Source of the DNA: Cellulomonas sp. Leaf395
GTDB taxonomy: Bacteria > Actinomycetota > Actinomycetes > Actinomycetales > Cellulomonadaceae
Assembly (NCBI RefSeq): GCF_001424125.1
Contig: NZ_LMQI01000005.1
Location: forward strand, 403,567-467,566
DNA: 64,000 nucleotides
Reading direction: 5' to 3'
Each line of letters begins with the position of its first letter. Within the stretch, counting starts at the first letter, position 1. This document shows, piece after piece, positions 16,875 to 26,286 of the stretch. Made by a program: the position numbers and the translations under genes. The notes below the pieces were generated by a model, which saw only the letters and a program-made list of their open reading frames with translations, searched no databases and was not told the DNA's origin.

Positions 16875-18107
16875 TCAGTTGACAGCGTTGCGCGTCGTCC
16901 ACGCCGGGTCGCGGTGCTCGCCACGGTCCAGCACGTCGCGCAGCTCACGCACCGCCGTGACCATGTCCGCGTGGGTCAGGTAGGGCGCGGCGACCCCCAG
17001 GCGCACCACGTCGGGGGAGCGGAAGTCACCGACCACCCCGCGTGCGGCCAGCGCCTGCACGATCCCGTAGGCGTCCGGGTGCCGCAGCGCGACCTGCGAG
17101 CCTCGGAGCCCGTCGGCCTCGGGTGAGGCGAACACGGCGTCGGGCAGGACGTCGGTGATCGCATCGCGCAGGAACCGGGTCAGGCTCAGCGAGCGCGCGC
17201 GGACGTCGCCGATGTCGATGCCGTCGAACGCCTGCAGCGCCGCCTCGAGGGCGAGCAGCGACAGCATCGGCGGGGTGCCGATGCGCGCGCGGGCGATGCC
17301 GGCGGCGCCCACGTAGTCGTCGGCCATTGCGAACGGCTCCGCATGCCCGTGCCAGCCGGGGACGACGTTGACGAACGCGTCCTGGTGCCGTCCCGCGACG
17401 TATCCGTACGCGGGCGCCCCGGGTCCGCCGTTGAGGTACTTGTACCCGCAGCCGACGGCGAGGTCGACGTGGTGCTGGTCGAGCCCGACCGGCACGGCTC
17501 CCGCCGAGTGGCACAGATCCCACAGGACCACGGCTCCGGCGTCGTGGGCTGCTGCGGTGATGCCCGGCAGGTCGAGCAGCTCGCCGGTGCGGTAGTCGAC
17601 GTGGGACAGGACGACGACCGCGACGTCAGGGCCGACCCGGGCGGGGATCTCGGCAGGCGTGGCGTGCTCGACGCGCCAGCCGACCTGGTCCGCGACGCCG
17701 GCGACGACGTACTGGTCGGTCGGGAACGACCCGGGCTCCGTGAGCACCACCGACCGCCCCGGGCGCAGCGCTGCCGCCGCGTGCAGGGATTGGTGCAGGC
17801 GCACGCTCGTCGAGTCGCCGACGACCACCTGACCGCGCGCGGCACCGACCAGCCGGCCGATCGCGTCGCCCACGCGCACCGGCGCGTCCCACCACGCGTG
17901 CGAGTTCCACGACGCGACGAGGTCCCGACCCCACTGGCGCTCGACGGCGTCCCGGACTGCGGCGGGCACGGCCCGGGGGAGCGCGCCGAGGGAGTTGCCG
18001 TCGAGGTAGACGACTCCGGGCGGGAGCAGGAACCGCTCACGCAGGTCGGTCGCCGCATGCTCGGCGTCGAGGTGGGCCGCACGGGCGTCGAGCTGGTCGA
18101 AGGTCAC
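16875..18107 (-). CDS. kynU: Kynureninase
   Basis: A 410-residue fold-type I PLP enzyme that cleaves kynurenine to anthranilate and alanine. [16 protein letters not shown] near the N-terminus is the family hallmark. [10 protein letters not shown] binds the phosphate, DYRTGELLD and [14 protein letters not shown] hold the PLP-ring aspartate, and [19 protein letters not shown] carries the Schiff-base lysine (about 223). No other kynurenine-pathway gene is in the window. It lies on the opposite strand between pdxS and pdxT. GTG 18107, with a -10 8 bp upstream, suggests a leaderless transcript. Confidence 0.93.
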   Translation of the reverse strand: MTFDQLDARAAHLDAEHAATDLRERFLLPPGVVYLDGNSLGALPRAVPAAVRDAVERQWGRDLVASWNSHAWWDAPVRVGDAIGRLVGAARGQVVVGDSTSVRLHQSLHAAAALRPGRSVVLTEPGSFPTDQYVVAGVADQVGWRVEHATPAEIPARVGPDVAVVVLSHVDYRTGELLDLPGITAAAHDAGAVVLWDLCHSAGAVPVGLDQHHVDLAVGCGYKYLNGGPGAPAYGYVAGRHQDAFVNVVPGWHGHAEPFAMADDYVGAAGIARARIGTPPMLSLLALEAALQAFDGIDIGDVRARSLSLTRFLRDAITDVLPDAVFASPEADGLRGSQVALRHPDAYGIVQALAARGVVGDFRSPDVVRLGVAAPYLTHADMVTAVRELRDVLDRGEHRDPAWTTRNAVN

Positions 18108-18115
18108 ACCGCGGG

Positions 18116-18121
18116 AGCGTA
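18116..18121 (-). promoter_or_regulatory. -10 element of kynU
   Basis: TACGCT on the minus strand ends 8 bp before GTG 18107. Its -35 region would overlap the -10 of the divergent pdxT, so the two promoters probably interfere. Confidence 0.4.
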
Positions 18122-18141
18122 CGGCCTGACCGGAGCACGCC

Positions 18142-18147
18142 TAGACT
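18142..18147 (+). promoter_or_regulatory. -10 element of pdxT
   Basis: TAGACT ends 8 bp before GTG 18156, which gives a leaderless or nearly leaderless transcript. Confidence 0.5.
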
Positions 18148-18155
18148 CGCCCGTC

Positions 18156-18755
18156 GTGACCGTGACCATCGGAGTCCTCGCCCTGCAGGGAGACGTGCGC
18201 GAGCACGTGCACGCCCTCGAGTCCGTGGGCGCGCACGCTGTGCCGGTCCGGCGGCAGCGCGAGCTCGACGCGGTCGATGCCCTCGTGATCCCCGGCGGCG
18301 AGTCGACGACGATCGACAAGCTCCTGCGCGCGTTCGAGCTGTTCGGGCCGCTCCAGGACCGGCTGCGCGCCGGCATGCCGGCCTACGGCTCGTGTGCCGG
18401 GATGATCCTGCTCGCCGACCGCGTGCTCGGGGGGATCGAGGGCCAGCGGACCCTGGGCGGGATCGACGTCACGGTGCGTCGCAACGCGTTCGGGCGGCAG
18501 GTCGAGTCGTTCGAGACCGACCTCGACATCGCGGGCATCGACGGCCCGGTGCACGGGGTGTTCATCCGCGCGCCGTGGGTCGAGGAGGTCGGACCGGCGG
18601 CGACCGTGCTGGCGCGCGTGGAGTCGGGCCCTGCCGCCGGTAGGATCGTGGCCGTCCGCCAGGGCTCGTTGCTCGTAACCTCGTTCCACCCGGAGGTCAC
18701 AGGCGACACCCGGGTGCACCAACTGTTCGTAGAGATCGTCCGCGACAGCCTGTGA
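18156..18755 (+). CDS. pdxT: Glutamine amidotransferase subunit PdxT
   Basis: A 199-residue class I glutaminase that feeds ammonia to Pdx[24 protein letters not shown], the nucleophile in [10 protein letters not shown] (Cys about 80) and the His/Glu pair in SFHPEVTGD are all present. It has its own promoter, because kynU separates it from pdxS. GTG 18156 is favoured by the -10 position; GTG 18162 is also possible. Confidence 0.95.
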   Translation: MTVTIGVLALQGDVREHVHALESVGAHAVPVRRQRELDAVDALVIPGGESTTIDKLLRAFELFGPLQDRLRAGMPAYGSCAGMILLADRVLGGIEGQRTLGGIDVTVRRNAFGRQVESFETDLDIAGIDGPVHGVFIRAPWVEEVGPAATVLARVESGPAAGRIVAVRQGSLLVTSFHPEVTGDTRVHQLFVEIVRDSL

Positions 18756-18822
18756 GGACCGGCGCAGCAGCCGCGTCCGGGGCACCCGGGCATGCACCGA
18801 AGACGAAGGGGTAGCTGAAGCG

Positions 18823-19578
18823 ATGTCGGGTCACTCCAAGTGGGCCACCACCAAGCACAAGAAGGCCGTGGTCGACGCCAAGCGGAGCAAGCTCTTCGCC
18901 AAGCTGATCAAGAACATCGAGGTCGCGGCCCGGACCGGCGGAGGTGACCTCGCGGGCAACCCGACCCTCTTCGACGCGGTCCAGAAGGCCAAGAAGAACT
19001 CGGTCCCCATCGACAACATCAACCGCGCCGTCAAGCGCGGGTCCGGCCAGGAGGCCGGTGGCGCCGACTACTCGACGATCATGTACGAGGGCTACGGCGC
19101 CGGTGGCATCGCGGTGCTGGTCGAGTGCTTGACCGACAACCGGAACCGCGCCGCGTCCGACGTGCGCGTCGCGTTCACGCGCAACGGCGGGCAGATGGCC
19201 GACCCGGGCTCGGTCTCCTACCTGTTCTCCCGCAAGGGCGTCGTCATCGTGCCCAAGGAGGGCACCGACGAGGACTCCGTGATGGAGGCGGTCCTGGACG
19301 CCGGCGGCGAGGAGGTCAACGACCTCGGTGAGGCGTTCGAGGTGCTCTCCGAGGCCACTGACCTGGTCCCCGTCCGCTCGGCCCTGCAGGACGCCGGCAT
19401 CGAGTACGACTCGGCCGACGTGGTGTTCTGGCCGGCCACGCAGATCGAGGTCGACGCCGAGGGCGCGCGCAAGATCCTGCGCCTCATCGACGCGCTCGAG
19501 GACTCCGACGACGTCCAGAACGTGTACGCGAACTTCGACGCGTCCGACGAGGTCATGGCGGAGCTCGAGGACGACTGA
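18823..19578 (+). CDS. yebC: YebC/PmpR family DNA-binding regulator
   Basis: A 251-residue protein of the standard family length. [25 protein letters not shown] is the conserved N-terminus, [28 protein letters not shown] the central block, and [21 protein letters not shown] the C-terminus. Family members bind DNA as regulators, and some are also linked to relief of ribosome stalling. It precedes ruvCAB, as in most Actinobacteria, but a hairpin separates them. A Shine-Dalgarno-like AAGGGG lies upstream. Confidence 0.95.
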   Translation: MSGHSKWATTKHKKAVVDAKRSKLFAKLIKNIEVAARTGGGDLAGNPTLFDAVQKAKKNSVPIDNINRAVKRGSGQEAGGADYSTIMYEGYGAGGIAVLVECLTDNRNRAASDVRVAFTRNGGQMADPGSVSYLFSRKGVVIVPKEGTDEDSVMEAVLDAGGEEVNDLGEAFEVLSEATDLVPVRSALQDAGIEYDSADVVFWPATQIEVDAEGARKILRLIDALEDSDDVQNVYANFDASDEVMAELEDD

Positions 19579-19588
19579 CCGTCCGAAT

Positions 19589-19616
19589 GGGCCTGGCCGC
19601 CGTGGCGGTCGGGCCC
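19589..19616 (+). terminator. Terminator after yebC
   Basis: A stem with GGCCGCC/GGCGGTC and outer GGGCC/GGCCC pairs lies 10 bp after the yebC stop. It overlaps an upstream in-frame ATG of ruvC, which argues for the internal ruvC start. Confidence 0.55.
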
Positions 19617-19676
19617 CTTCGTCGTCCCGGGCGTGGCCTCCCGGCGTCGCACCTGCCCGGCTGCGACCATGAGGCG

Positions 19677-20243
19677 GTGCGCGTCCTCGGAGTCGACCCC
19701 GGCCTGACCAGGTGCGGTCTCGGCGTCGTCGACGGCCTCCCGTCACGCCGGCTGTCGATGGTCGCGGTCGGCGTCGCCACGTCCGACGCGCTCTGGGACG
19801 TCGACCAGCGCCTCCTGTCGATCGAGCGGCAGATCGAGGAGTGGCTCGAGGAGCACGCCCCGGACGCCGTGGCGGTCGAGCGGGTGTTCGCGCAGCAGAA
19901 CCTGCGTACCGTCATGGGGACCGCGCAGGTGGCGGGCATCGCGATGGTCGCGGCCGCGCGGCGGCGGATCCCCGTCGCGCTGCACACGCCCAGTGAGGTC
20001 AAGGCGGCGGTCACCGGCAACGGTCGGGCGGACAAGGCGCAGGTCCAGACGATGGTCCAGCGGCTGCTGCGGCTCGACGAGCTCCCGCGGCCGGCCGACG
20101 CTGCGGACGCGCTGGCCCTCGCCGTGTGCCACCTGTGGCGTCCCGCGGGAGCGCTCGGTGCGCCGCAGCGGGCGCCCGGCTCTCTGACCGCGGCGCAGCG
20201 TGCCTGGGCGACAGCCGAGCAGGCGGCTCGACGCCGGGGCTGA
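19677..20243 (+). CDS. ruvC: Holliday junction resolvase RuvC
   Basis: A 188-residue RNase H-fold endonuclease. [12 protein letters not shown] carries the first catalytic Asp (residue 6), [10 protein letters not shown] the Glu, and [14 protein letters not shown] the last acidic pair. GTG 19677 puts the catalytic Asp where RuvC normally has it; the ATG at 19587 would add 30 unconserved residues and lies in a hairpin. It resolves junctions moved by RuvAB, encoded next. Confidence 0.93.
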   Translation: MRVLGVDPGLTRCGLGVVDGLPSRRLSMVAVGVATSDALWDVDQRLLSIERQIEEWLEEHAPDAVAVERVFAQQNLRTVMGTAQVAGIAMVAAARRRIPVALHTPSEVKAAVTGNGRADKAQVQTMVQRLLRLDELPRPADAADALALAVCHLWRPAGALGAPQRAPGSLTAAQRAWATAEQAARRRG

Positions 20244-20253
20244 CCGCGTGTCT

Positions 20254-20269
20254 TCGTACACCTGTTCGC
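20254..20269. promoter_or_regulatory. LexA-type SOS box upstream of ruvA
   Basis: TCGTAC-ACCT-GTTCGC matches the actinobacterial SOS box TCGAAC-N4-GTTCGA at 10 of 12 positions. It lies 72 bp upstream of ruvA and 10 bp after the ruvC stop, so ruvAB may be damage-inducible apart from ruvC. Confidence 0.6.
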
Positions 20270-20341
20270 CTGCGTGTGCCAGAGTGTCCGGCAGCAGACG
20301 GCGTCTCGACGACTATTTCTCGACCGTAGGGAGGGTGACCG

Positions 20342-20953
20342 GTGATCGCGTCGGTCCACGGCACGGTGCAGACGGTGCGGCTCGACGCCGCCGTGGTGGA
20401 GGTCGGGGGAGTGGGTCTCCTCGTGCACGCGACCCCCGCCACCCTGGCGGGGCTGCGCGTCGGGTCCTCCGCCCGGTTGGCCACCTCCCTGGTGGTCCGG
20501 GAGGACGCGCTGACCCTCTTCGGGTTCGCGGACGCCGACGAGCGCGAGATCTTCGAGACGGTGCAGACGGTCAGCGGCGTCGGTCCGCGCCTCGCGCTGG
20601 CGATGCTCGCGGTGCACACGCCGGACGGGCTGCGCCGGGCGGTGCTCGACGAGGACTTCAAGGCGCTGCAGCGCGTCCCGGGCATCGGCCTGAAGGGTGC
20701 GCAGCGGATCGTGCTGGAGCTCAAGGACCGGATCGGCGCGCCCGCCAGCGTGACCGCACCCGCGGCGGCCGTCTTCGGCGGGGACCGGCGCGACCAGGTC
20801 GTCGAGGCGCTCGTCGGCCTCGGCTGGAACGCGCGGGCGGCCGGGGACGCGGTGTCGACCGTCCTGGAGGGAACCGAGGGGCCCGTGGCTGCCGACGAGG
20901 TCGCCGGGGTCCTGCGTGCGGCCCTGCGGACCCTGGGCGGCGGGCATGGCTGA
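20342..20953 (+). CDS. ruvA: Holliday junction helicase subunit RuvA
   Basis: A 203-residue protein. The N-terminal OB-fold ([25 protein letters not shown]) precedes two helix-hairpin-helix motifs ([13 protein letters not shown] and [18 protein letters not shown]) and a C-terminal domain III that contacts RuvB. It binds four-way junctions as a tetramer. GTG start after GGGAGGGTGACC. It overlaps ruvB by 8 bp. Confidence 0.95.
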   Translation: MIASVHGTVQTVRLDAAVVEVGGVGLLVHATPATLAGLRVGSSARLATSLVVREDALTLFGFADADEREIFETVQTVSGVGPRLALAMLAVHTPDGLRRAVLDEDFKALQRVPGIGLKGAQRIVLELKDRIGAPASVTAPAAAVFGGDRRDQVVEALVGLGWNARAAGDAVSTVLEGTEGPVAADEVAGVLRAALRTLGGGHG

Positions 20954-22004
20954 CGATCGCGAGGAGCTGGTGACCGAGCGCTTCGCGGCCGAGTCGCTCG
21001 TCCAGTCGGGAGCCGACGACCTGGAACGCGCTGCGGAGGCCGCACTGCGCCCGCGCAGGCTGGACGAGTTTGTCGGCCAGCGCGTGGTGCGCGACCAGCT
21101 CTCCCTGGTGCTCGACGCCGCGCGCGGTCGGGGCAAGGCGCCCGACCACGTGCTGCTCTCCGGTCCGCCCGGGCTGGGCAAGACCACGCTCGCGATGATC
21201 ATCGCGGCCGAGATGGGTGCCCCTCTGCGGGTCACCAGCGGTCCCGCCATCCAGCATGCGGGCGATCTCGCGGCCGTCCTGTCGTCGCTCGAGGAGGGCG
21301 AGGTCATCTTCCTGGACGAGATCCACCGCCTGGCGCGCCCCGCCGAGGAGCTCCTCTACATGGCGATGGAGGACTTCCGGGTCGACGTGATCGTCGGAAA
21401 GGGAGCGGGCGCCAGCGCGATCCCGCTCACCCTGCCACCGTTCACCGTCGTCGGCGCCACCACCCGGGCCGGACTGCTCCCTGCACCCCTGCGGGACAGG
21501 TTCGGCTTCACCGCGCACCTGGACTTCTACTCGGCAGAGGAGCTCGAACGGGTCCTCGTCCGGTCGGCTGGTCTGCTCGGCGTGCCCCTCGACCACGCGG
21601 CCGCCGCGGAGCTCGCATCGCGCTCTCGCGGCACCCCGCGCATTGCGAACCGCCTGCTCAGGCGTGTGCGGGACTGGGCGGAGGTACGCGGTGACGGCAC
21701 CCTGAGCCTCGTCGCCGCACAGTCCGCCCTCGACGTCTACGAGGTCGACCAGCTCGGCCTGGACCGTCTCGACCGGGCGGTGCTCACCGCGCTCTGCACG
21801 CGGTTCGGTGGGGGACCGGTGGGCCTGACGACGCTGGCCGTGGCGGTCGGCGAGGAGCCCGAGACCGTCGAGACGGTCGCTGAGCCGTTCCTCGTGCGCG
21901 AGGGACTGGTCGGGCGGACGCCGCGTGGACGCATCGCGCTCCCGGCGGCCTGGACGCACCTCGGGCTCGAGGTTCCTCACGGATCGGGCACACTGTTCGG
22001 CTGA
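20946..22004 (+). CDS. ruvB: Holliday junction ATPase RuvB
   Basis: A 352-residue AAA+ motor. Walker [10 protein letters not shown], Walker B FLDEIHRL, sensor 1 GATTRAG, arginine finger region LRDRFG and the C-terminal winged helix ([21 protein letters not shown]) are intact. It drives branch migration with RuvA. ATG 20946 matches the conserved N-terminus and overlaps ruvA. Confidence 0.96.
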   Translation: MADDREELVTERFAAESLVQSGADDLERAAEAALRPRRLDEFVGQRVVRDQLSLVLDAARGRGKAPDHVLLSGPPGLGKTTLAMIIAAEMGAPLRVTSGPAIQHAGDLAAVLSSLEEGEVIFLDEIHRLARPAEELLYMAMEDFRVDVIVGKGAGASAIPLTLPPFTVVGATTRAGLLPAPLRDRFGFTAHLDFYSAEELERVLVRSAGLLGVPLDHAAAAELASRSRGTPRIANRLLRRVRDWAEVRGDGTLSLVAAQSALDVYEVDQLGLDRLDRAVLTALCTRFGGGPVGLTTLAVAVGEEPETVETVAEPFLVREGLVGRTPRGRIALPAAWTHLGLEVPHGSGTLFG

Positions 22005-22041
22005 GCCGCCACCTCACGGAACCATGACCGGGGTCCATGCG

Positions 22042-22070
22042 TTGGAGCGGCGAGCCGCCGGGCCTAGACT
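22042..22070 (+). promoter_or_regulatory. Promoter of yajC-secD-secF
   Basis: TTGGAG (22042-22047) and TAGACT (22065-22070) are exactly 17 bp apart. The predicted start near 22077 leaves a leader of about 30 nt before GTG 22107. Confidence 0.6.
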
Positions 22071-22106
22071 GCGGCGGACACACCACCCGATCGGAGCCGT
22101 ACCGCT

Positions 22107-22553
22107 GTGGAACTCTTCCTCATCCTGGCCATCGCCCTGGGCGCCCTCTGGCTCATGTCGAGCCGTACCCGCAAGCAGCAGCGCGTGGCGCAGGAGTTCC
22201 GGAACAACCTCGTCCCCGGTGACGAGGTCATGACAGCGTCGGGCCTGCTGGGCACGGTCGTGGCCGTCGAGGACGACGTCATCACCCTCGAGTCGAGCCC
22301 TGGCGCGCACACGCGCTGGATCCGGGCCGCGATCGCCAAGAAGATCGACCCCCCGGTCGAGGAGATCGACGACGTCGAGGACGACGCCGACCTCGACGAC
22401 GAGGTCGACGAGCTCGACGACCTCGACCAGCGGGACGCAGTGGTGACCGATGCCGACCGCATCAGCCGCGCGAACGACGACGTCATCGACGTCCCGGACG
22501 ACCTGTCCTCGCTCCCGCCCGCCCGCAAGGACGGGGAGCCGGACACCAAGTAG
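22107..22553 (+). CDS. yajC: Preprotein translocase subunit YajC
   Basis: A 148-residue single-pass membrane protein (helix about residues 2-19). The conserved core is RKQQRVAQEFRNNLVPGDEVMTASGLLGTVV. The C-terminal third is a very acidic D/E-rich tail (EEIDDVEDDADLDDEVDELD), longer than in E. coli. It forms the accessory SecDF-YajC complex. GTG start. Confidence 0.93.
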   Translation: MELFLILAIALGALWLMSSRTRKQQRVAQEFRNNLVPGDEVMTASGLLGTVVAVEDDVITLESSPGAHTRWIRAAIAKKIDPPVEEIDDVEDDADLDDEVDELDDLDQRDAVVTDADRISRANDDVIDVPDDLSSLPPARKDGEPDTK

Positions 22554-22564
22554 ACAGACCGTTC

Positions 22565-22588
22565 GGTCCGGGTGACGACGCCCGGACC
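22565..22588 (+). terminator. Hairpin between yajC and secD
   Basis: A perfect 8-bp stem GGTCCGGG/CCCGGACC has an 8-nt loop. There is no T-tract. It may be an attenuator or mRNA-stabilising hairpin rather than a full stop, since secD has no clear promoter of its own. Confidence 0.4.
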
Positions 22589-22641
22589 TCGACCCCACCG
22601 GTCCCCTGCGCGGCCGGTGCGCGCACGAGAGAAGAACTCCG

Positions 22642-24540
22642 TTGGCTCCTCCTACACGCCGTCAGAGGCCTGTCCGCACGCTCGTCGTGCTCGGCCTCAT
22701 CATCTTCGCGCTGCTCGGCACCATCGCTGCGGGGACTAAGTGGTCCGACGCTTCCTGGACGCCGAACCTCGCACTCGACCTCGAGGGTGGCACGCAGATC
22801 ATCCTGACGCCGGTCGCGGAGAACGGTGAGGACATCTCCTCGGAGACGATCGCGCAGGCGATCGACGTCATCCGCCAGCGGGTCGACTCCTCGGGTGTCG
22901 CCGAGGCGGAGATCACGAGCCAGAGCGGCGGCAAGATCGTCGTGGCACTCCCCGGCAACCCGAGCGAGGAGACCCTCGAGCTGGTCCGGACCTCCGCGCA
23001 GATGGCGTTCCGGCCGGTGCTGGCCATGGGGAACCCGACGCCGACGGACACCACGCCGACGCCGGAGCCGACCGAGTCGGCTGCCGCGACGGACCCGGCA
23101 GCGCCGGCCCCGACCCCGACGCCGACCGCTGCGGCGGAGGAGCCGTCGGACGAGCCGACCAAGGCTGCACCGGACAACCCGAGCGACACCGCGTACTACA
23201 TCACCCCCGCCGTCCAGGCGGAGTTCGACGCCCTGGACTGCACGGACCCGGCCAACCTCACGGGTGGCGTCAACGGGGACCCGGACAAGGCCTTCGTCAC
23301 GTGCGGCCAGGACGGCAGCGCGAAGTACATCCTTGGTCCGGTCGAGATCGAGGGCGCGCGGATCTCCAGCGCCACCTCCGGCCTGAACCAGCTGCCCAGC
23401 GGCGGTCAGGGCAACAAGTGGGTCGTCAACATCGCGTTCGACAACCAGGGCACCACCGAGTTCACGGACGTGACCACGCGTCTGCAGGGTCTGGCCGCGA
23501 CGCCGCCGCAGAACCAGTTCGCGATGGTGCTCGACGGGCTCGTGATCTCGGCTCCGAGCCTCGACTCCGGCGTGATCATCGCGGACGGCAAGGCGGAGAT
23601 CTCGGGCACGTTCACGCGAGAGTCCGCGGCGAGCCTGGCCAACCAGCTGAACTTCGGTTCGCTCCCGATGACGTTCACGGTCGAGAGCGAGGAGCAGATC
23701 TCCGCGACCCTGGGCTCCGAGCAGCTGCGGATGGGCCTGCTCGCCGGCCTCATCGGCCTCGGACTCGTCGTCGTCTACTCGCTCTTCCAGTACCGGGCCC
23801 TCGGCCTGGTGACGGTGGCATCGCTCATCGTCGCCGGTGTCCTCACGTACAGCGTCATCACGCTGCTGTCGTGGCTGCAGGGCTACCGGCTCTCGCTGCC
23901 CGGCGTCGCCGGACTGATCGTCGCCATCGGTATCACCGCCGACTCGTTCATCGTGTACTTCGAACGCATCCGTGACGAGCTGCGCGAGGGTCGCACGCTC
24001 GTCGCAGCCGTCGACCGTGGCTGGGAGCGGGCGCGCCGGACCATCCTGGCCTCCGACGCCGTCAACTTCCTGGCCGCGATCGTGCTCTACGTGCTCGCCG
24101 TCGGCAGCGTCCGCGGCTTCGCGTTCACGCTCGGTCTGACCACCCTGATCGACGTGCTCGTGGTCTTCATGTTCACGCACCCGATCATGCAGCTCATCGC
24201 CCGGACGAAGTTCTTCGGCCAGGGTCACCGGCTCTCCGGTCTGGACCCGCGGCGCCTCGGAGCGCCGGAGTCCAGGTACGTCGGGCGTGGCCGCGTCGTC
24301 CACGGTCCGCGACCCTCCGGGGTCGAGGACGCGCCAGTCGAGGACGCCGTCGTCGAGGACGAGCCGACACCGCGGGTGCCGGTGGCCGTCGGAGGGGGCG
24401 CCGCCGGGTTGACCATCGCGGAGCGCCGCGCCGCCGCGCGTGCCGCGGAGCAGAAGGCCGCGACGACCGACTCACCAGTCGACGCACCCACGCAGGAGTC
24501 CGAGCCCGAGTCCGGGCGCACCGAGGGGAACGAGCACTGA
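22642..24540 (+). CDS. secD: Protein translocase subunit SecD
   Basis: A 632-residue membrane protein. TM1 (about residues 13-33) precedes a large periplasmic P1 domain and five C-terminal helices. LDLEGGTQIILTP and the proton-path region GLIVAIGITADSFIVYFERIRDE are conserved. A Pro/Thr/Glu-rich low-complexity insert of about 50 residues (about 133-182) splits P1, as is common in Actinobacteria. A basic Ala/Glu-rich tail follows the last helix. It begins with TTG (22642); secF follows with a 1-base overlap. It uses the proton gradient to pull exported proteins from SecYEG. Confidence 0.94.
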   Translation: MAPPTRRQRPVRTLVVLGLIIFALLGTIAAGTKWSDASWTPNLALDLEGGTQIILTPVAENGEDISSETIAQAIDVIRQRVDSSGVAEAEITSQSGGKIVVALPGNPSEETLELVRTSAQMAFRPVLAMGNPTPTDTTPTPEPTESAAATDPAAPAPTPTPTAAAEEPSDEPTKAAPDNPSDTAYYITPAVQAEFDALDCTDPANLTGGVNGDPDKAFVTCGQDGSAKYILGPVEIEGARISSATSGLNQLPSGGQGNKWVVNIAFDNQGTTEFTDVTTRLQGLAATPPQNQFAMVLDGLVISAPSLDSGVIIADGKAEISGTFTRESAASLANQLNFGSLPMTFTVESEEQISATLGSEQLRMGLLAGLIGLGLVVVYSLFQYRALGLVTVASLIVAGVLTYSVITLLSWLQGYRLSLPGVAGLIVAIGITADSFIVYFERIRDELREGRTLVAAVDRGWERARRTILASDAVNFLAAIVLYVLAVGSVRGFAFTLGLTTLIDVLVVFMFTHPIMQLIARTKFFGQGHRLSGLDPRRLGAPESRYVGRGRVVHGPRPSGVEDAPVEDAVVEDEPTPRVPVAVGGGAAGLTIAERRAAARAAEQKAATTDSPVDAPTQESEPESGRTEGNEH

Positions 24541-25631
24541 TGGCCTCCGGATTCGCCCAGTGGGGCAACGACCTCTACACCGGCCGTCGGTCGTACGACA
24601 TCGTCGGCCGCCGCAAGATCTGGTTCACGATCTCGACGATCCTCGTGATCCTGTCCGCGATCTTCCTCATCAAGCCAGGTCTCAACCCCGGCATCGAGTT
24701 CCGTGGCGGCTCCGAGTTCGTCGTGTCCGGGGTCTCCGACACCGACCAGCAGCTCGCGATCGAGACGGTCACCGCGGTCGCGCCCGACGAGCAGCCGAAG
24801 GTCACGACGGTCGGTAACGAGTCGCTGCGCATCCAGACGTCGACGCTCACCAACGACGAGGTGACCGAGGTCAAGAACGCCCTCGCGGAGGCGTACGACG
24901 TGCCGGTGACCAACGTCACCAGCTCGTTCATCGGGCCGTCGTGGGGCAAGGACATCTCGCAGAAGGCGCTCACCGGCATCGTGGTGTTCCTCCTGCTGGC
25001 GACTGTCGTCATGACGATCTACTTCCGCAACTGGCGGATGGCTGCTGCGGCGCTCATCGCGCTCTTCCACGACCTGCTCATCACCGTCGGCGTGTATGCC
25101 GCCATCGGCTGGGAGGTCACGCCGGCGACGGTGATCGGCTTCCTCACCATCCTCGGGTACTCGATCTACGACACCGTCGTCGTCTTCGACAAGGTGCGCG
25201 AGAACACCGCGGACACGCTCACGCAGACGCGGTACACCTACGCGGAGAAGGCAAACCTCGCGGTCAACCAGACGCTGGTGCGCTCGATCAACACCTCGGT
25301 GGTCGCGCTGCTCCCCGTGGGCGCGATCCTGTTCGTCGGGGCGTTCCTCCTCGGCGCCGGCACACTGCGGGACATCGCGCTCGCCCTGTTCGTCGGCATG
25401 CTGATCGGCACCTTCTCGTCGGTCTTCCTGGCGACGCCGTTCGAGGTGGTGCTGCGGCAGCGTGAGCCCGCGATCCGCGAGCACACCAAGAAGGTCCTGG
25501 ACGCCCGGGCGGCGCGCGCGGCCGCTGGCGAGGACGAGCTGGTCTCTGCAGGAGACGTGCGCGTGGCGGTCGGCGCGCTCAAGCCGGGCGCTCACCAGGG
25601 CAACGCCGCGCAGCCGAAGCGCAAGCGATGA
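24540..25631 (+). CDS. secF: Protein translocase subunit SecF
   Basis: A 363-residue six-helix membrane protein. NPGIEFRGGSEFVVSG is the conserved first loop. GWEVTPATVIGFLTILGYSIYDTVVVFDKVREN carries the SecF signature, and SINTSVVALLPVGAILFVG follows. The start overlaps the secD stop and the stop overlaps the apt start (ATGA), so the cluster is tightly coupled. Confidence 0.95.
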   Translation: MASGFAQWGNDLYTGRRSYDIVGRRKIWFTISTILVILSAIFLIKPGLNPGIEFRGGSEFVVSGVSDTDQQLAIETVTAVAPDEQPKVTTVGNESLRIQTSTLTNDEVTEVKNALAEAYDVPVTNVTSSFIGPSWGKDISQKALTGIVVFLLLATVVMTIYFRNWRMAAAALIALFHDLLITVGVYAAIGWEVTPATVIGFLTILGYSIYDTVVVFDKVRENTADTLTQTRYTYAEKANLAVNQTLVRSINTSVVALLPVGAILFVGAFLLGAGTLRDIALALFVGMLIGTFSSVFLATPFEVVLRQREPAIREHTKKVLDARAARAAAGEDELVSAGDVRVAVGALKPGAHQGNAAQPKRKR

Positions 25632-26206
25632 CGTTTCCGGACGGCGCTGCGGAGGTGCTCCCGGGCGCCCCCACAGCGCGTGCGGAGGTTCTGCGGCGGA
25701 TCGACGAGCTCGTCCGACTGGTGCCGGACTATCCGCAGCCGGGAATCCTGTTCCGCGACATCATGCCCCTGCTGGCGGATGCTGCTGCCTTCGCGGACGT
25801 GATCGCCGAGATCGCCGGACGCGTCGACGGCCCCGTCGACCTCGTCGCGGGGATGGAGGCGCGGGGCTTCCTGCTCGCCGCTCCGGTCGCCGTGGCGCTC
25901 GGGGCCGGCGTGCTGCCGGTGCGCAAGGCGGGCAAGCTGCCGGGTCCGACCGCGGCGCAGTCCTACGAGCTCGAGTACGGCACGGCGACCATCGAGATCC
26001 ACCCCTCGACCGTTCCTGCGGGCGCACGGGTCCTCGTGATCGACGACGTGCTGGCGACCGGCGGCACGGCTGCCGCCACCGTGGCGCTGCTCGAGCGGTG
26101 CGGAGCCGAGGTGATCGGCCTGTCCTTCCTGGTGGAGCTCGAGTCGCTCGGAGGGCGTGAGCTGCTGACGGACCGCGCGATCGACGTGCTGCTCTCGGTG
26201 CCCTGA
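25628..26206 (+). CDS. apt: Adenine phosphoribosyltransferase
   Basis: A 192-residue type I phosphoribosyltransferase that salvages adenine to AMP with PRPP. YPQPGILFRDIMPLL, AGMEARGFLLAAPVA and the PRPP loop VLVIDDVLATGGTAAA are all intact. It sits between secF and rel, the usual actinobacterial order. The start overlaps secF. Confidence 0.94.
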   Translation: MTFPDGAAEVLPGAPTARAEVLRRIDELVRLVPDYPQPGILFRDIMPLLADAAAFADVIAEIAGRVDGPVDLVAGMEARGFLLAAPVAVALGAGVLPVRKAGKLPGPTAAQSYELEYGTATIEIHPSTVPAGARVLVIDDVLATGGTAAATVALLERCGAEVIGLSFLVELESLGGRELLTDRAIDVLLSVP

Positions 26207-26253
26207 CCAGCCCTCTCGTTGGGCTCGTGACCGTGTCGGCACGCACTCGGTCG

Positions 26254-26259
26254 TAGACT
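26254..26259 (+). promoter_or_regulatory. -10 element of rel
   Basis: TAGACT, with predicted start near 26266 and a short leader before ATG 26287. No clear -35 at the standard spacing. Confidence 0.45.
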
Positions 26260-26286
26260 GTCGCCTCGACCGTGGGAGGGGGTGTG

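Noticed and set aside
19587..19676. Longer ruvC start at ATG 19587
   Set aside because: The extra 30 residues are not RuvC-like and overlap the yebC terminator hairpin. GTG 19677 places the catalytic Asp at the normal position.
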